Part shown: in pieces, positions 48,499-56,327 of the stretch
How the letters are laid out: each line of letters begins with the position of its first letter
Numbering within the stretch: the first letter of the stretch is position 1
Assembly (NCBI RefSeq): GCF_008641105.1
Contig: NZ_VTTI01000007.1
Location: 124,001 to 188,000, forward strand
Direction of reading: 5' to 3'
Length of the DNA stretch: 64,000 nt
Source: Halopseudomonas salina
GTDB taxonomy: Bacteria > Pseudomonadota > Gammaproteobacteria > Pseudomonadales > Pseudomonadaceae
Position numbers and translations under genes: made by a program
Notes under the pieces: model-generated
Databases searched by the model: none
What the model was told of the DNA's origin: nothing
The model's input: only the letters and a program-made list of their open reading frames with translations

Positions 48499-49175
48499 CC
48501 GACCAAGCCATTGCCACGGACAGCCCCACAGATGACCCGGTAAAAATTCTGCTGGTAGACGACCATCCCATGATGCGCAGGGGCCTGCGTGACCTGCTGG
48601 CCATGGAGGACGACATGGATCCGATAGGTGAAGCCGGGAGCGGCCCCGACGCCATTCGCATGGCCACCGAGTTGGAGCCCGACCTGATTTTGCTGGACCT
48701 GAACATGCCCGGCATGGACGGCCTGGAGACCCTGCGTCAGATGCGCGACCAACAGGTGGATGCGCGCATTATCATGTTCACCGTGTCGGATGATCACAGT
48801 GACGTGCTGCAGGCTCTGCGCCAGGGTGCCGACGGCTACCTGCTCAAGGACATGGATCCGGAAGCTCTGGTTGAGCACATACGCCTGGCTGCACGGGGCA
48901 AACTGGCCCTGAGCCCGGAACTGACCATGGTGCTTGCCGAAGCTATCCGCGAGAGGCCCAAAACCCCGTCACAGGTGCAGGCGGCCAATCTGACCAAACG
49001 GGAAAAGGACGTGCTCAAGCTCATTACCAAGGGCCTGAGCAACAAGATGATCGCCCGCCGCCTGGATATTGCCGAGGGAACGGTGAAGGTGCATGTCAAG
49101 CGGCTGCTCAACAAGCTCGGCATGCGCTCGCGCACTGAAGCGGCAGTATGGGTAGTGGAGAATAATATCGCCTGA
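48495..49175 (+). CDS. narL: Nitrate response regulator NarL
   Basis: 226 residues: receiver domain with phospho-acceptor Asp68 (ILLDLNMPG) and a LuxR-type helix-turn-helix (LTKREKDVLKLITKGLSNKMIARRL onward at about 160-220). Activated by NarX in the presence of nitrate or nitrite, it binds TACYYMT heptamers, which are present in the divergent narK2 promoter. The ATG overlaps the narX stop by 4 bp. Confidence 0.97.
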   Translation: MTDQAIATDSPTDDPVKILLVDDHPMMRRGLRDLLAMEDDMDPIGEAGSGPDAIRMATELEPDLILLDLNMPGMDGLETLRQMRDQQVDARIIMFTVSDDHSDVLQALRQGADGYLLKDMDPEALVEHIRLAARGKLALSPELTMVLAEAIRERPKTPSQVQAANLTKREKDVLKLITKGLSNKMIARRLDIAEGTVKVHVKRLLNKLGMRSRTEAAVWVVENNIA

Positions 49176-49190
49176 ACTAGCGGGATCAGC

Positions 49191-49219
49191 CTGTGGGAGC
49201 CGCGTTCGGCCGCGCGAGC
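49191..49219. repeat. REP-like element downstream of narL
   Basis: CTGTGGGAGCCGCGTTCGGC and the following CGCGCGAGC resemble the pseudomonad REP core (TGTGGGAGC...GCCCGCGA), 15 bp after the narL stop. Only one copy is seen in the window and its stem is imperfect, so the assignment rests on resemblance to known REP sequences. Confidence 0.45.
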
Positions 49220-49220
49220 C

Positions 49221-49247
49221 GGTCAGCGTGACCCGGTCAACGTGACC
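49221..49247. repeat. Tandem pair of 13-bp palindromes
   Basis: GGTCAGCGTGACC (49221-49233) and GGTCAACGTGACC (49235-49247), each an inverted repeat GGTCA-N3-TGACC, repeated with a 14-bp period. The second overlaps the last codons and stop of the DGC gene. Function unknown: possibly an operator, or part of a terminator/REP structure between convergent genes. Confidence 0.6.
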
Positions 49248-49632
49248 CGGACAGCACAGATCCATTGTCCGGCAGGCGCCAGATCATCTCCACCAGCTCG
49301 TCTTCAAGCTGATCGGCTTGCTCCACGCTGCAATCCTCGCCGAAACGCTTGCGCACACCAAAATCGCCGAGCATGACGTGCAGGTCCGGCTCGACGCCTG
49401 CCTGGCGTAAACAGGCTTTGGCACATGCCAGCTTGCAACCATCGATGGCCACAACCCGACGACCTGACCGGGCGACCCGGACCAGCGCCGACACTCCGCC
49501 GCCCACGCCGGCGATACAGGACATTTCAGCAATTCCGGCACGATCCAGACGCAACGCCAGTGTGTTGGCCAACTGGGCAACGTTCGAGCAGCCGGAGCAG
49601 GAATAAACCAGCGGTTCGGTCTTGGCAGGCAT
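49237..49632 (-). CDS. Putative zinc-binding DGC-domain protein
   Basis: 131 residues with conserved Cys pattern: Cys12 and Cys15 (CSGC), Cys39, then DGCKLACAKAC with Cys66, Cys70 and Cys74. The last matches the DGC family, annotated as putative zinc-binding; the biochemical role is unknown. It is last in the ubiU-ubiV-ubiT run (23 bp after ubiT), which suggests a part in anaerobic quinone or metal-cluster metabolism. Confidence 0.82.
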   Translation of the reverse strand: MPAKTEPLVYSCSGCSNVAQLANTLALRLDRAGIAEMSCIAGVGGGVSALVRVARSGRRVVAIDGCKLACAKACLRQAGVEPDLHVMLGDFGVRKRFGEDCSVEQADQLEDELVEMIWRLPDNGSVLSGSR

Positions 49633-49655
49633 GACATCTCCTTTACAAGGGTATT

Positions 49656-50156
49656 TCAGGCAGCGTGCGGCTGCCCGTGCGTGCGCTCATCGATAACGGC
49701 TTCGCCACCCAGCCAGCGCAGGGTCTGCCAGAGGCGCGGGGGCAGATCGTCAGGGTCGAGACTGTCGATCAGATTCTTGATCTCCAGACCCAGTTCGGTA
49801 TCGCCCTCGATTGTCAGGCGCCGGCGGAAAAACAGCGTATCCGGGTCTTCGTAGCGACTGGCCAGCAGCAGAAACTCCCGCCAGTTGCCACGTATCACCA
49901 GATCGGCGCGGGCATGTTCGTTCAGTTGCAGACCCAGTCGGCCGCGGGTTACGTTCCAGGCCAGCCCCAGATCCGCTACTTCCAGACGCAACCAGCGCCC
50001 CTGCAGACAATCAAAGCTGCCTTCGGCGACCGGAGCGGCGAACAACCTGGCCATACTCTTTTCGATCACCAACCGCTGCATCAGGAACGGTGTGTGACGG
50101 CCCAGGGCCAACAGGGGCCCGCCGGCCCGGAGTAAAGCCCGCGCCGGATTCAACAT
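49656..50156 (-). CDS. ubiT: Anaerobic ubiquinone synthesis accessory factor UbiT (SCP2 domain)
   Basis: 166 residues of the SCP2 sterol-carrier fold (LRLEVADLGLAWNVTRGRL, ADLVIRGNWREFLLLASRYEDP, FRRRLTIEGDTELGLEIKNL). UbiT is required for oxygen-independent ubiquinone synthesis and probably binds lipid intermediates. Its ATG overlaps the ubiV 3' end by 7 bp. Confidence 0.92.
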   Translation of the reverse strand: MLNPARALLRAGGPLLALGRHTPFLMQRLVIEKSMARLFAAPVAEGSFDCLQGRWLRLEVADLGLAWNVTRGRLGLQLNEHARADLVIRGNWREFLLLASRYEDPDTLFFRRRLTIEGDTELGLEIKNLIDSLDPDDLPPRLWQTLRWLGGEAVIDERTHGQPHAA

Positions 50157-51040
50157 AGCCCCGCCTCCTCTACCCGCAGCATGCCTGGCTCACCGTACCA
50201 ATACCCATTGCAGCCATCGATGGCCAGGGGCGGCTCGGCGCCCTGGCGAACCTGATCGAAACTGCGCACCACGGCCTCCATATCCCGGGCAGCCGGGCTG
50301 ATGCGCAACATGTCAACGCCCATGACATTCATCCGCGGATACTCTGCCAGCAGATTGGTAATACCGGCAGACATTGTCTGGATTCCGTTGAGGGTGAACA
50401 GCGGCTGCCCTTCCTGGCTTAGCAGCGGCAGGCCTTCCGGATAGTCCTGACAGATAAAGCCACAATCATCCTTGGGGCGGTTGTCGGCACGGGCGGTAAA
50501 GCAGCGCGCCGAGTAGGCCAACGGCAGGTAGCCCCAGGCGTAGATTTCAATTTCGGGTATCTGCAGCCCCTCCTTGCGGGCCTGGCCGACCAGATTGCGC
50601 AGCAAGGCTTCGGACACTTCCACGGGCGGCACCCAGCGGGTCATGCCAAGACGCACCATTTCATCCAGGGCGTAGGCGTTGTAGAGATTCAGGGAGGGGC
50701 CACCGGTGAACTCGACACCCCGTTGCCTGAGGTATTGCACAGCGGCCATATCGTTGGCTTCTACCCGCACGTCACCGTTTTCGCAGAGTCTGCGCAGGGT
50801 GGAAAGCTCCGAGGCCGCCTCGATGAGCGCCATACCAGAAATCACCACCTCGGCATCGCTTTCACTGCGCAGATCCCGGGCCAGCCCCAGCCAGTCGTCC
50901 AGCGACAGCGCCCGGCGTTTGGAACAGACGGTTTCGCCCAGATAGATGGCATCGAGGGGCTGGGAGGCCATGCTGGCATAGAAATCCATGATCTCCTGGC
51001 GCTGCCAATAGAACAGGATCGGTCCCATCGAGAGTTTCAT
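50150..51040 (-). CDS. ubiV: Oxygen-independent ubiquinone hydroxylase subunit UbiV (U32 family)
   Basis: 296 residues from ATG 51040 (AAGGAG 9 nt upstream). The four Cys that bind the 4Fe-4S cluster are Cys39, Cys180, Cys193 and Cys197, the same positions as reported for E. coli UbiV. With UbiU it forms the hydroxylase that uses prephenate rather than O2. A longer in-frame reading to 51175 would run into ubiU and is rejected. Confidence 0.95.
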   Translation of the reverse strand: MKLSMGPILFYWQRQEIMDFYASMASQPLDAIYLGETVCSKRRALSLDDWLGLARDLRSESDAEVVISGMALIEAASELSTLRRLCENGDVRVEANDMAAVQYLRQRGVEFTGGPSLNLYNAYALDEMVRLGMTRWVPPVEVSEALLRNLVGQARKEGLQIPEIEIYAWGYLPLAYSARCFTARADNRPKDDCGFICQDYPEGLPLLSQEGQPLFTLNGIQTMSAGITNLLAEYPRMNVMGVDMLRISPAARDMEAVVRSFDQVRQGAEPPLAIDGCNGYWYGEPGMLRVEEAGLC

Positions 51041-51053
51041 CTGCATCAGCTCC

Positions 51054-52049
51054 TTATTGCCACGGCCGGTCATAGGCGCCCAGAGTCGTCTGGCTGCCTT
51101 CCGATAATTTTTCCAGCAAGGTATTCCAGGCTGCATCCACGGCAAACGCCGAGGGTTTTGCCGCATAGCGATCAAGTGCCTGGCGCCATACCCCCGTGAC
51201 CTGTTCGACGTAGCTGGGGCTGCGCTGCCGCCCCTCGATCTTCACCGCCGCCACACCTATCTCGGTCAGTTGCGGAATCAGATCGATGGTATTCAGACTG
51301 GTTGGCTCTTCGAGCGCGTGAAAACGTTTGCCGTTGACCATGAAGCGACCCTTGCACAGGGTCGGATAACCCGCCGCCTCACCATCGGCGTAGCGGTCTA
51401 TCAGCACCTCGTTCAACCGCGAGGACAGGGCTTCGGGTTCCTGGCTCCAGCGCACTGCGCTGGCCGGGGAACACACGCCGCACAGGTTGGGTGATTGACC
51501 GGTGACATAGGAAGACAGATGACAGCGGCCCTCGGCCATGATGCACAGACTGCCAAAGGCAAACACTTCTATCGGCACGGGACTGGCGGCAGCGACCTGA
51601 CGAACCTGATTCAGTGACAGCACCCGCGGCAGCACTGCGCGACGGATGCCGTACTGCTGGTGATAGAAATCCAGTGCTCCGGCATTGGTCGCCGAGCCCT
51701 GGACCGACAGGTGGAGGTTCAACCCGGGATGGTTACGACTGGCGTAAGCAAGCACCCCGGGGTCGGCGGCGATCAACGCATCCACGCCCAGATCCGCGGC
51801 CTGGTCTACCGCTCTCTTCCAGCGCGACCAGCCATCCGGCAACGCATAGGTGTTGACCGCAATATACAGTTGACGCCCCTGGGCGCGAATCAGACCCAGC
51901 CCGCTTTCGAGTTGCTTATCGGAAAAATTCAGGCCGGCAAAATGCCGTGCATTGGTGTCATCCCGAAAGCCGGTATAGACCGCATCGGCGCCGCAACGAA
52001 GCGCGGCCTTGAGTGCAGGCAGACTGCCCGCCGGACATACCAGTTGCAT
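51054..52049 (-). CDS. ubiU: Oxygen-independent ubiquinone hydroxylase subunit UbiU (U32 family)
   Basis: 331 residues from ATG 52049 (AAGGAG 6 nt upstream). U32 peptidase-like fold with cluster ligands Cys169, Cys176, Cys193 and Cys232, identical in number to E. coli UbiU. First gene of ubiU-ubiV-ubiT-DGC, with a perfect FNR box 78 bp before its ATG. The quinone it helps make would be the electron donor pool for NarI and the bc1-linked denitrification chain. Confidence 0.95.
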   Translation of the reverse strand: MQLVCPAGSLPALKAALRCGADAVYTGFRDDTNARHFAGLNFSDKQLESGLGLIRAQGRQLYIAVNTYALPDGWSRWKRAVDQAADLGVDALIAADPGVLAYASRNHPGLNLHLSVQGSATNAGALDFYHQQYGIRRAVLPRVLSLNQVRQVAAASPVPIEVFAFGSLCIMAEGRCHLSSYVTGQSPNLCGVCSPASAVRWSQEPEALSSRLNEVLIDRYADGEAAGYPTLCKGRFMVNGKRFHALEEPTSLNTIDLIPQLTEIGVAAVKIEGRQRSPSYVEQVTGVWRQALDRYAAKPSAFAVDAAWNTLLEKLSEGSQTTLGAYDRPWQ

Positions 52050-52126
52050 ACTAGCTCCTTGCAAAAGGTCCAGATAAACGTGGAAACGATGGTCGAGCAC
52101 TTTGACCCATCACCACCCAGTCTGCC

Positions 52127-52140
52127 TTGATCCGTATCAA
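52127..52140 (-). promoter_or_regulatory. Perfect FNR/ANR box upstream of ubiU
   Basis: TTGATCCGTATCAA matches TTGAT-N4-ATCAA fully. It overlaps the stop codon of moaB (52137-52139), so the regulatory site is shared with coding sequence. At -41.5 it would start ubiU transcription near 52092. Confidence 0.88.
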
Positions 52141-52700
52141 TTCAATGGCGAGGAACGCGAGGCGCAGGCCAAAGTGTCCTGCCGATGGCTGCGGATGTGC
52201 GCTACCGCGTTACAGGGACCTGTGCGGTTATCGAGCTGTTGCTGCAGGATGCCGTTCCAGGCTGTCGCGCATGCACCGGGGGACCCGGGCATACAGGCTA
52301 TAAAGGCCCCGTTGGCAAAGCCCGCCAGAGCGCGCGACTGAAGCGCAGATGTACCAATTTCGCCGTAGGAGAGCTGACGGAACAGCTCACCAAAACCGGC
52401 CATCTGGCGGTCCAGTAAAGGGCTGATCGCCAGTGGCACATGATCGCGGGCGCTGAACCCGGTGCCGCCAGTAATCAGTATTACCTGCACCGAGGGTTCA
52501 GCTATCCATTGCGAAACCCGGGCCCGTAACTGATAGATATCGTCGACGACAAGTTGCCGATCAGCCAGCTCGTGACCAGCCGCACCCAGCAGCTGCACGA
52601 GTACGTCACCGGCGGTATCGGTATCAGGGGTGCGCGTATCGCTGACAGTCAGTACTGCGATCCGCAGCGGGGTGAATTCGCGTTGCATTGCATGCGCCAT
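52137..52700 (-). CDS. moaB: Molybdenum cofactor biosynthesis protein MoaB
   Basis: 187 residues with the MoaB/MogA signature TGGTGFSARDHVP and MPGSPGACATAWNGI. Members bind molybdopterin and, in some species, adenylate it. AGGAG lies 7 nt before ATG 52700. It follows moaE after 104 bp, a gap holding a small hairpin, so it may have separate expression. Confidence 0.95.
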   Translation of the reverse strand: MAHAMQREFTPLRIAVLTVSDTRTPDTDTAGDVLVQLLGAAGHELADRQLVVDDIYQLRARVSQWIAEPSVQVILITGGTGFSARDHVPLAISPLLDRQMAGFGELFRQLSYGEIGTSALQSRALAGFANGAFIACMPGSPGACATAWNGILQQQLDNRTGPCNAVAHIRSHRQDTLACASRSSPLN

Positions 52701-52804
52701 GGCCAGGCTCCTGTGAGGTTTTCCACAGCATGCATGGCCAGGCTGACGCGCAACATTGCCCCTTGGAGGTATCTAAGGGGCGAATAGGAGGGAGCCTGAT
52801 CAGC

Positions 52805-53272
52805 TTACTCAGGGTCGCCGGGCAGGTTCCACTTGGCCATCTCGGCGCCATCCTGATCCCGCGCATCCACCCAGCGGGGGCCCGCACCGGTGTCTTCCTT
52901 CTTCCAGAAGGGTGCGCGGGTTTTCAGATAGTCGATGATGAAATGGCTGGCATCAAAGGCTGCGGCCCGGTGGGCCGAACTGACACCCACGAACACTATC
53001 GGCTCACCGGGTTCCAGCCGGCCAACGCGGTGCAGCACCTCGACATTCAGCAGCGGCCAGCGCTCGCCGGCTTCGTCGACGATAAGTTGCAAGGCCTTCT
53101 CGGTCATGCCGGGGTAGTGCTCCAGCAGCATGCCCGCGACCTCTTCGCCATCATTGAAATCGCGGACATATCCGACAAATCCGACCACCGCCCCCACGCC
53201 CAGCTGAGCCGCATGCAGACGATTAAGCATGGCGCCGGGGTCGAATGCATCAGGCTGCACGACAATGGCCAT
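52805..53272 (-). CDS. moaE: Molybdopterin synthase catalytic subunit MoaE
   Basis: 155 residues with typical GFVGYVRDFNDGEEV, LEHYPGMTEKAL, HRVGRLEPGEPIVFVGVSSAHR and the catalytic Lys region LKTRAPFWKKE. It adds sulfur to precursor Z together with MoaD. It begins 1 bp after the moaD stop. Confidence 0.97.
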   Translation of the reverse strand: MAIVVQPDAFDPGAMLNRLHAAQLGVGAVVGFVGYVRDFNDGEEVAGMLLEHYPGMTEKALQLIVDEAGERWPLLNVEVLHRVGRLEPGEPIVFVGVSSAHRAAAFDASHFIIDYLKTRAPFWKKEDTGAGPRWVDARDQDGAEMAKWNLPGDPE

Positions 53273-53273
53273 A

Positions 53274-53522
53274 TCAGCCTCCGGTTACCGGTGGAAAGAA
53301 GGCTATTTCATCGCCGTCAGTCAGGGGGGCCTCCAGGCTGCACATTTCCTGGTTGCGCGCGCACATGACTCGCGGCTCGGCGAGCACCTCCCAAGCGTTA
53401 CCGCGGGCAAGCAGCCGATCACGCAAATCGCCGACACACTGCAGCCCCGCGTCCCAGGGTATCTGTTCATGATCGGTATCCAGCAGCTCGCGGTAGCGGG
53501 CAAACAATTGCAGGGTAATCAT
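53274..53522 (-). CDS. moaD: Molybdopterin synthase sulfur carrier MoaD
   Basis: 82 residues, ubiquitin-like fold, ending in the required Gly-Gly (FFPPVTGG) that is activated as thiocarboxylate. The ATG overlaps the moaC stop by 4 bp and moaE follows at once. Confidence 0.95.
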   Translation of the reverse strand: MITLQLFARYRELLDTDHEQIPWDAGLQCVGDLRDRLLARGNAWEVLAEPRVMCARNQEMCSLEAPLTDGDEIAFFPPVTGG

Positions 53523-54016
53523 CCGCGTTCCCCCTGCTCTTCAGCCGGCTTCTGAGCAACATAATGGCCACTCTTGCCGCCGGTTTTCTCCAGCAGACGG
53601 GTAGCCTCGATAACCATGCCCTTGTCCACCGCCTTGCACATGTCATAGAGCGTCAGCGCGGCAATACTGGCTGCGGTCAGCGCTTCCATCTCCACCCCGG
53701 TCTGACCGGCGAGTTTGCAGCGCGCCTGGATACGAACAGCATCGGGCTCCTGGGCGGTAAGCTCGACTCGAATACCGGTGAGCAACAATGGATGACACAG
53801 CGGAATCAGTTCATGGGTGCGTTTGGCTGCCATGATGCCGGCGATGCGCGCCACAGCGAACACATCACCCTTGGGATGGCCGCCATTCTGGATCAAGGCC
53901 AGTGTGTCGGGACGCATGCGCACCAGAGATTCGGCTACCGCTTCGCGAAAGGTCGCATCCTTGGTAGTAACATCGACCATATTCGCATGCCCCCGGGCGT
54001 CCAGATGGGTCAGCAT
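53519..54016 (-). CDS. moaC: Cyclic pyranopterin monophosphate synthase MoaC
   Basis: 165 residues with [44 protein letters not shown] and [21 protein letters not shown], all conserved in MoaC. It converts the MoaA product to precursor Z. First gene of moaC-moaD-moaE, with AGGAG before ATG 54016. Together with moaA (nar operon) and moaB the pathway to molybdopterin is complete in the window. Confidence 0.97.
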   Translation of the reverse strand: MLTHLDARGHANMVDVTTKDATFREAVAESLVRMRPDTLALIQNGGHPKGDVFAVARIAGIMAAKRTHELIPLCHPLLLTGIRVELTAQEPDAVRIQARCKLAGQTGVEMEALTAASIAALTLYDMCKAVDKGMVIEATRLLEKTGGKSGHYVAQKPAEEQGERG

Positions 54017-54075
54017 AGTGCGCTCCTGTGTGTTGAGTTGCGCCTACTTTACCCCAAGCACAGGGGCAGGAGCAT

Positions 54076-54089
54076 TACCTCCCTGGAGG
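54076..54089. promoter_or_regulatory. Inverted repeat in the moaC leader, possible NarL-like site
   Basis: TACCTCCCTGGAGG contains CCTCC-N2-GGAGG and begins with TACCTCC, the same 6/7 NarL-like heptamer as at 46464. It lies 60-73 bp upstream of the moaC ATG, in a 93-bp gap that otherwise shows nothing clear. Confidence 0.3.
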
Positions 54090-54109
54090 GATGCCCTACC
54101 CCCGGCCGT

Positions 54110-55363
54110 TCAGCGCCGGAGGCTATCCGGCGGGGTGAGGTAATCGCTGCTGCTACCACGACGCCCGTGACTGCCATCTATCTCCATTCGCGCAATGCTA
54201 CGCAGGTGAACCTCATCCGGGCCGTCGGCGATGCGCAATGCGCGCGAGGCAATCCACAGGTCGGCCAAGGGTGTGTCCGGAGTCAGGCCCATGGCACCGA
54301 ACACCTGCATTGCCCGGTCTACCACATTGCCCAGCATGGTGGGTACCACGGCCTTGATCATCGCGATTTCTCGACGGGCTTCACGCGCGCCGACTTCGTC
54401 GATCATCCATGCGGTCTTGAGCACCAGCAGACGCGCCTGTTCGATCTCCATGCGTGAGCGGGCAATCCAATCGGAAATACTACCGTGCTGATGCAGGTAC
54501 CGTCCGAAGGTCTTGCGCTCCTGAGCTCGATCCACCATTAACTCGAGGGCCAGCTCAGCCATGCCGATCGCGCGCATACAGTGGTGTACTCGGCCTGGCC
54601 CGAGGCGCGCCTGGGCCATCATGAAGCCGTCACCTTCACTGCCTAGCAGGTTGCTCGCTGGCACCCGGACGTCACGGAAAAGCAACTCACTATGGCCCTC
54701 CGGCGCCAGGTGGTGCATGACCGGGATATTACGCACGAGTTCAACACCAGGAGTATCAAAGGGCACGATGATCATGCTCTGTTGCCGTTTCGCGTCCCCT
54801 TCGGGATCGGTTTTGCCCATCACGATCAGAAAGTCGCAATCGGGGTGTGACGCGTTGGTTATAAACCATTTGCGGCCATTGATGATGTATTGGTCACCAT
54901 CGCGGCGAATCAATGTCTGGATGTTGCTCGCATCGGAGGAAGCCACGTCGGGCTCGGTCATCGCGAATGCAGACCTGGTTTCGCCATTCATCAGCGGACA
55001 CAGCCAGCGCTCACGTTGAGCCTCAGTGGCGAACATATGCAGCAATTCCATATTGCCGGTATCCGGCGCGTTACAGTTGAACACCTCCGATGCCCAGCTC
55101 ACGCGGCCCATGATCTCTGCCAGCGGCGCATATTCCAGGTTGCTCAAGCGCGTCCCCGGCTCGTTTTCTGCCAGCGATGGCAGAAACAGATTCCACAAGC
55201 CCTCCTCGCGAGCCAATGCCTTGAGGTCCGCCATGAAGGATACTCGCTTGCCATCTCCCGCTTCCTGTTGCCATTGAGCGATCCGCGGCACAATATAGTT
55301 ATCGAGAAAGTCGCGCACCCGACCACGAAGGGTCTGGGTTTGGGCACTGTAGGCAAAATCCAT
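54110..55363 (-). CDS. Acyl-CoA dehydrogenase family protein
   Basis: 417 residues from ATG 55363 (AGGAG 8 nt upstream). The flavin-binding motif AFAMTEPDVASSDASNI, the WFITNASHPDCDF region and the C-terminal QVFGAMGLTPDTPLADLWIASRALRIADGPDEVHLRSIAR-type segment place it in the ACAD10/11-like or long-chain group. It oxidises an acyl-CoA with FAD; the substrate is unknown. It stands alone with no fatty-acid gene neighbours. Confidence 0.9.
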   Translation of the reverse strand: MDFAYSAQTQTLRGRVRDFLDNYIVPRIAQWQQEAGDGKRVSFMADLKALAREEGLWNLFLPSLAENEPGTRLSNLEYAPLAEIMGRVSWASEVFNCNAPDTGNMELLHMFATEAQRERWLCPLMNGETRSAFAMTEPDVASSDASNIQTLIRRDGDQYIINGRKWFITNASHPDCDFLIVMGKTDPEGDAKRQQSMIIVPFDTPGVELVRNIPVMHHLAPEGHSELLFRDVRVPASNLLGSEGDGFMMAQARLGPGRVHHCMRAIGMAELALELMVDRAQERKTFGRYLHQHGSISDWIARSRMEIEQARLLVLKTAWMIDEVGAREARREIAMIKAVVPTMLGNVVDRAMQVFGAMGLTPDTPLADLWIASRALRIADGPDEVHLRSIARMEIDGSHGRRGSSSDYLTPPDSLRR

Positions 55364-55493
55364 CTCAACGCTCCTGTGAGAAAGGGAACCACTAGCGGCA
55401 GGGACGATCTGAGCTCGAGACACTACGGGACTTTACGGGTTCGGATCGCACCGGATTGAGGGGTCATTCTCGGTTATCGCTACCTCGGGATAA

Positions 55494-55507
55494 TTGACCA
55501 GCATCAA
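55494..55507 (-). promoter_or_regulatory. FNR-like box between acyl-CoA dehydrogenase and ahpC
   Basis: TTGACCAGCATCAA matches the FNR consensus at 9 of 10 positions. It is 137 bp from the acyl-CoA dehydrogenase ATG and 45 bp from the OxyR site of ahpC, so the target gene is unclear. Confidence 0.4.
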
Positions 55508-55551
55508 TTCAGGTAGGGTTCTGCCTTGAATTGCCCAGGCCAAAGCCCCAC

Positions 55552-55588
55552 ATAGTCAAAAGCTATCCATGGGTTAGCTGAAATTTAT
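55552..55588 (+). promoter_or_regulatory. OxyR binding site upstream of ahpC
   Basis: Four tetranucleotides spaced by exactly 7 bp: ATAG (55552), CTAT (55563), TTAG (55574), TTAT (55585). This is the OxyR consensus of four ATAG/CTAT elements, with two perfect and two 3/4. It abuts a -35-like TTTAGA at 55589-55594; 17 bp further is TACTAT (55612-55617), a good -10. Confidence 0.8.
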
Positions 55589-55662
55589 TTTAGATATTCA
55601 GGGTAAGCGCCTACTATTCTCTCGTCTTCATAACCAACCGATTAATCAACAAGGAGTTAACG

Positions 55663-56226
55663 ATGTCCGTCATCAACACCAAGATCAAACCTTTCAAGGC
55701 CCAGGCATTCAAGCAGGGCAAGTTCATCGAAGTGACCGATGCCGACCTGCAGGGCAAGTGGGCTGTTTTCTTCTTCTATCCTGCTGACTTCACTTTCGTC
55801 TGCCCCACCGAGCTGGGCGACGTTGCAGATTACTACGAAGAATTTCAGAAGATGGGCGTAGAAATCTACTCTGTTTCTACTGACACTCACTTCACCCACA
55901 AAGCCTGGCACGATAGCTCCGAGACCATTGGCAAGATCCAGTACACCATGATCGGTGACCCGACTGGCACCATTACTCGCAACTTCGACAACATGCGCGA
56001 AGAGATGGGTCTGGCTGACCGCGGTACTTTCATCATCGATCCTGAAGGTATCATCCAGGCCGTTGAAGTGACCTCCGAAGGCATTGGCCGCAACGCTGAA
56101 GACCTGATGCGCAAGGTCAAGGCCGCCCAGTACATCGCAGCCCACCCCGGCGAAGTCTGCCCGGCCAAGTGGAAAGAAGGCGAAGCTACTCTGGCTCCCT
56201 CGCTCGACCTGGTAGGCAAGATCTAA
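55663..56226 (+). CDS. ahpC: Alkyl hydroperoxide reductase peroxiredoxin AhpC
   Basis: 187 residues, typical 2-Cys peroxiredoxin: peroxidatic Cys47 in DFTFVCPTE and resolving Cys166 in [10 protein letters not shown]. It reduces peroxides (and peroxynitrite) and is regenerated by AhpF. AAGGAG precedes the ATG. Codon use is strongly biased toward common codons, a sign of high expression. It is preceded by an OxyR site and followed by a terminator, with ahpF 101 bp downstream. Confidence 0.98.
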   Translation: MSVINTKIKPFKAQAFKQGKFIEVTDADLQGKWAVFFFYPADFTFVCPTELGDVADYYEEFQKMGVEIYSVSTDTHFTHKAWHDSSETIGKIQYTMIGDPTGTITRNFDNMREEMGLADRGTFIIDPEGIIQAVEVTSEGIGRNAEDLMRKVKAAQYIAAHPGEVCPAKWKEGEATLAPSLDLVGKI

Positions 56227-56238
56227 GCACTGCCAAAT

Positions 56239-56290
56239 AACCTGGCCCGCTGCGGAGCGATGCTCCTGGTTGGCGGGCCAGGTTTTTTTT
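56239..56290 (+). terminator. Rho-independent terminator after ahpC
   Basis: Stem CCTGGCCCGC (56241-56250) with GCGGGCCAGG (56273-56282), extended by AA/TT, followed by eight T. It lies between ahpC and ahpF and should reduce read-through, giving more ahpC than ahpF. Confidence 0.92.
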
Positions 56291-56327
56291 CGACTTGAAT
56301 TTGTAATTAACGAGGACGGACACGCTT

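Noticed and set aside
52758..52781. GCCCCTT / AAGGGGC hairpin between moaE and moaB as a terminator
   Set aside because: No T run follows on the minus strand; it may slow or process the transcript but cannot be called a terminator.
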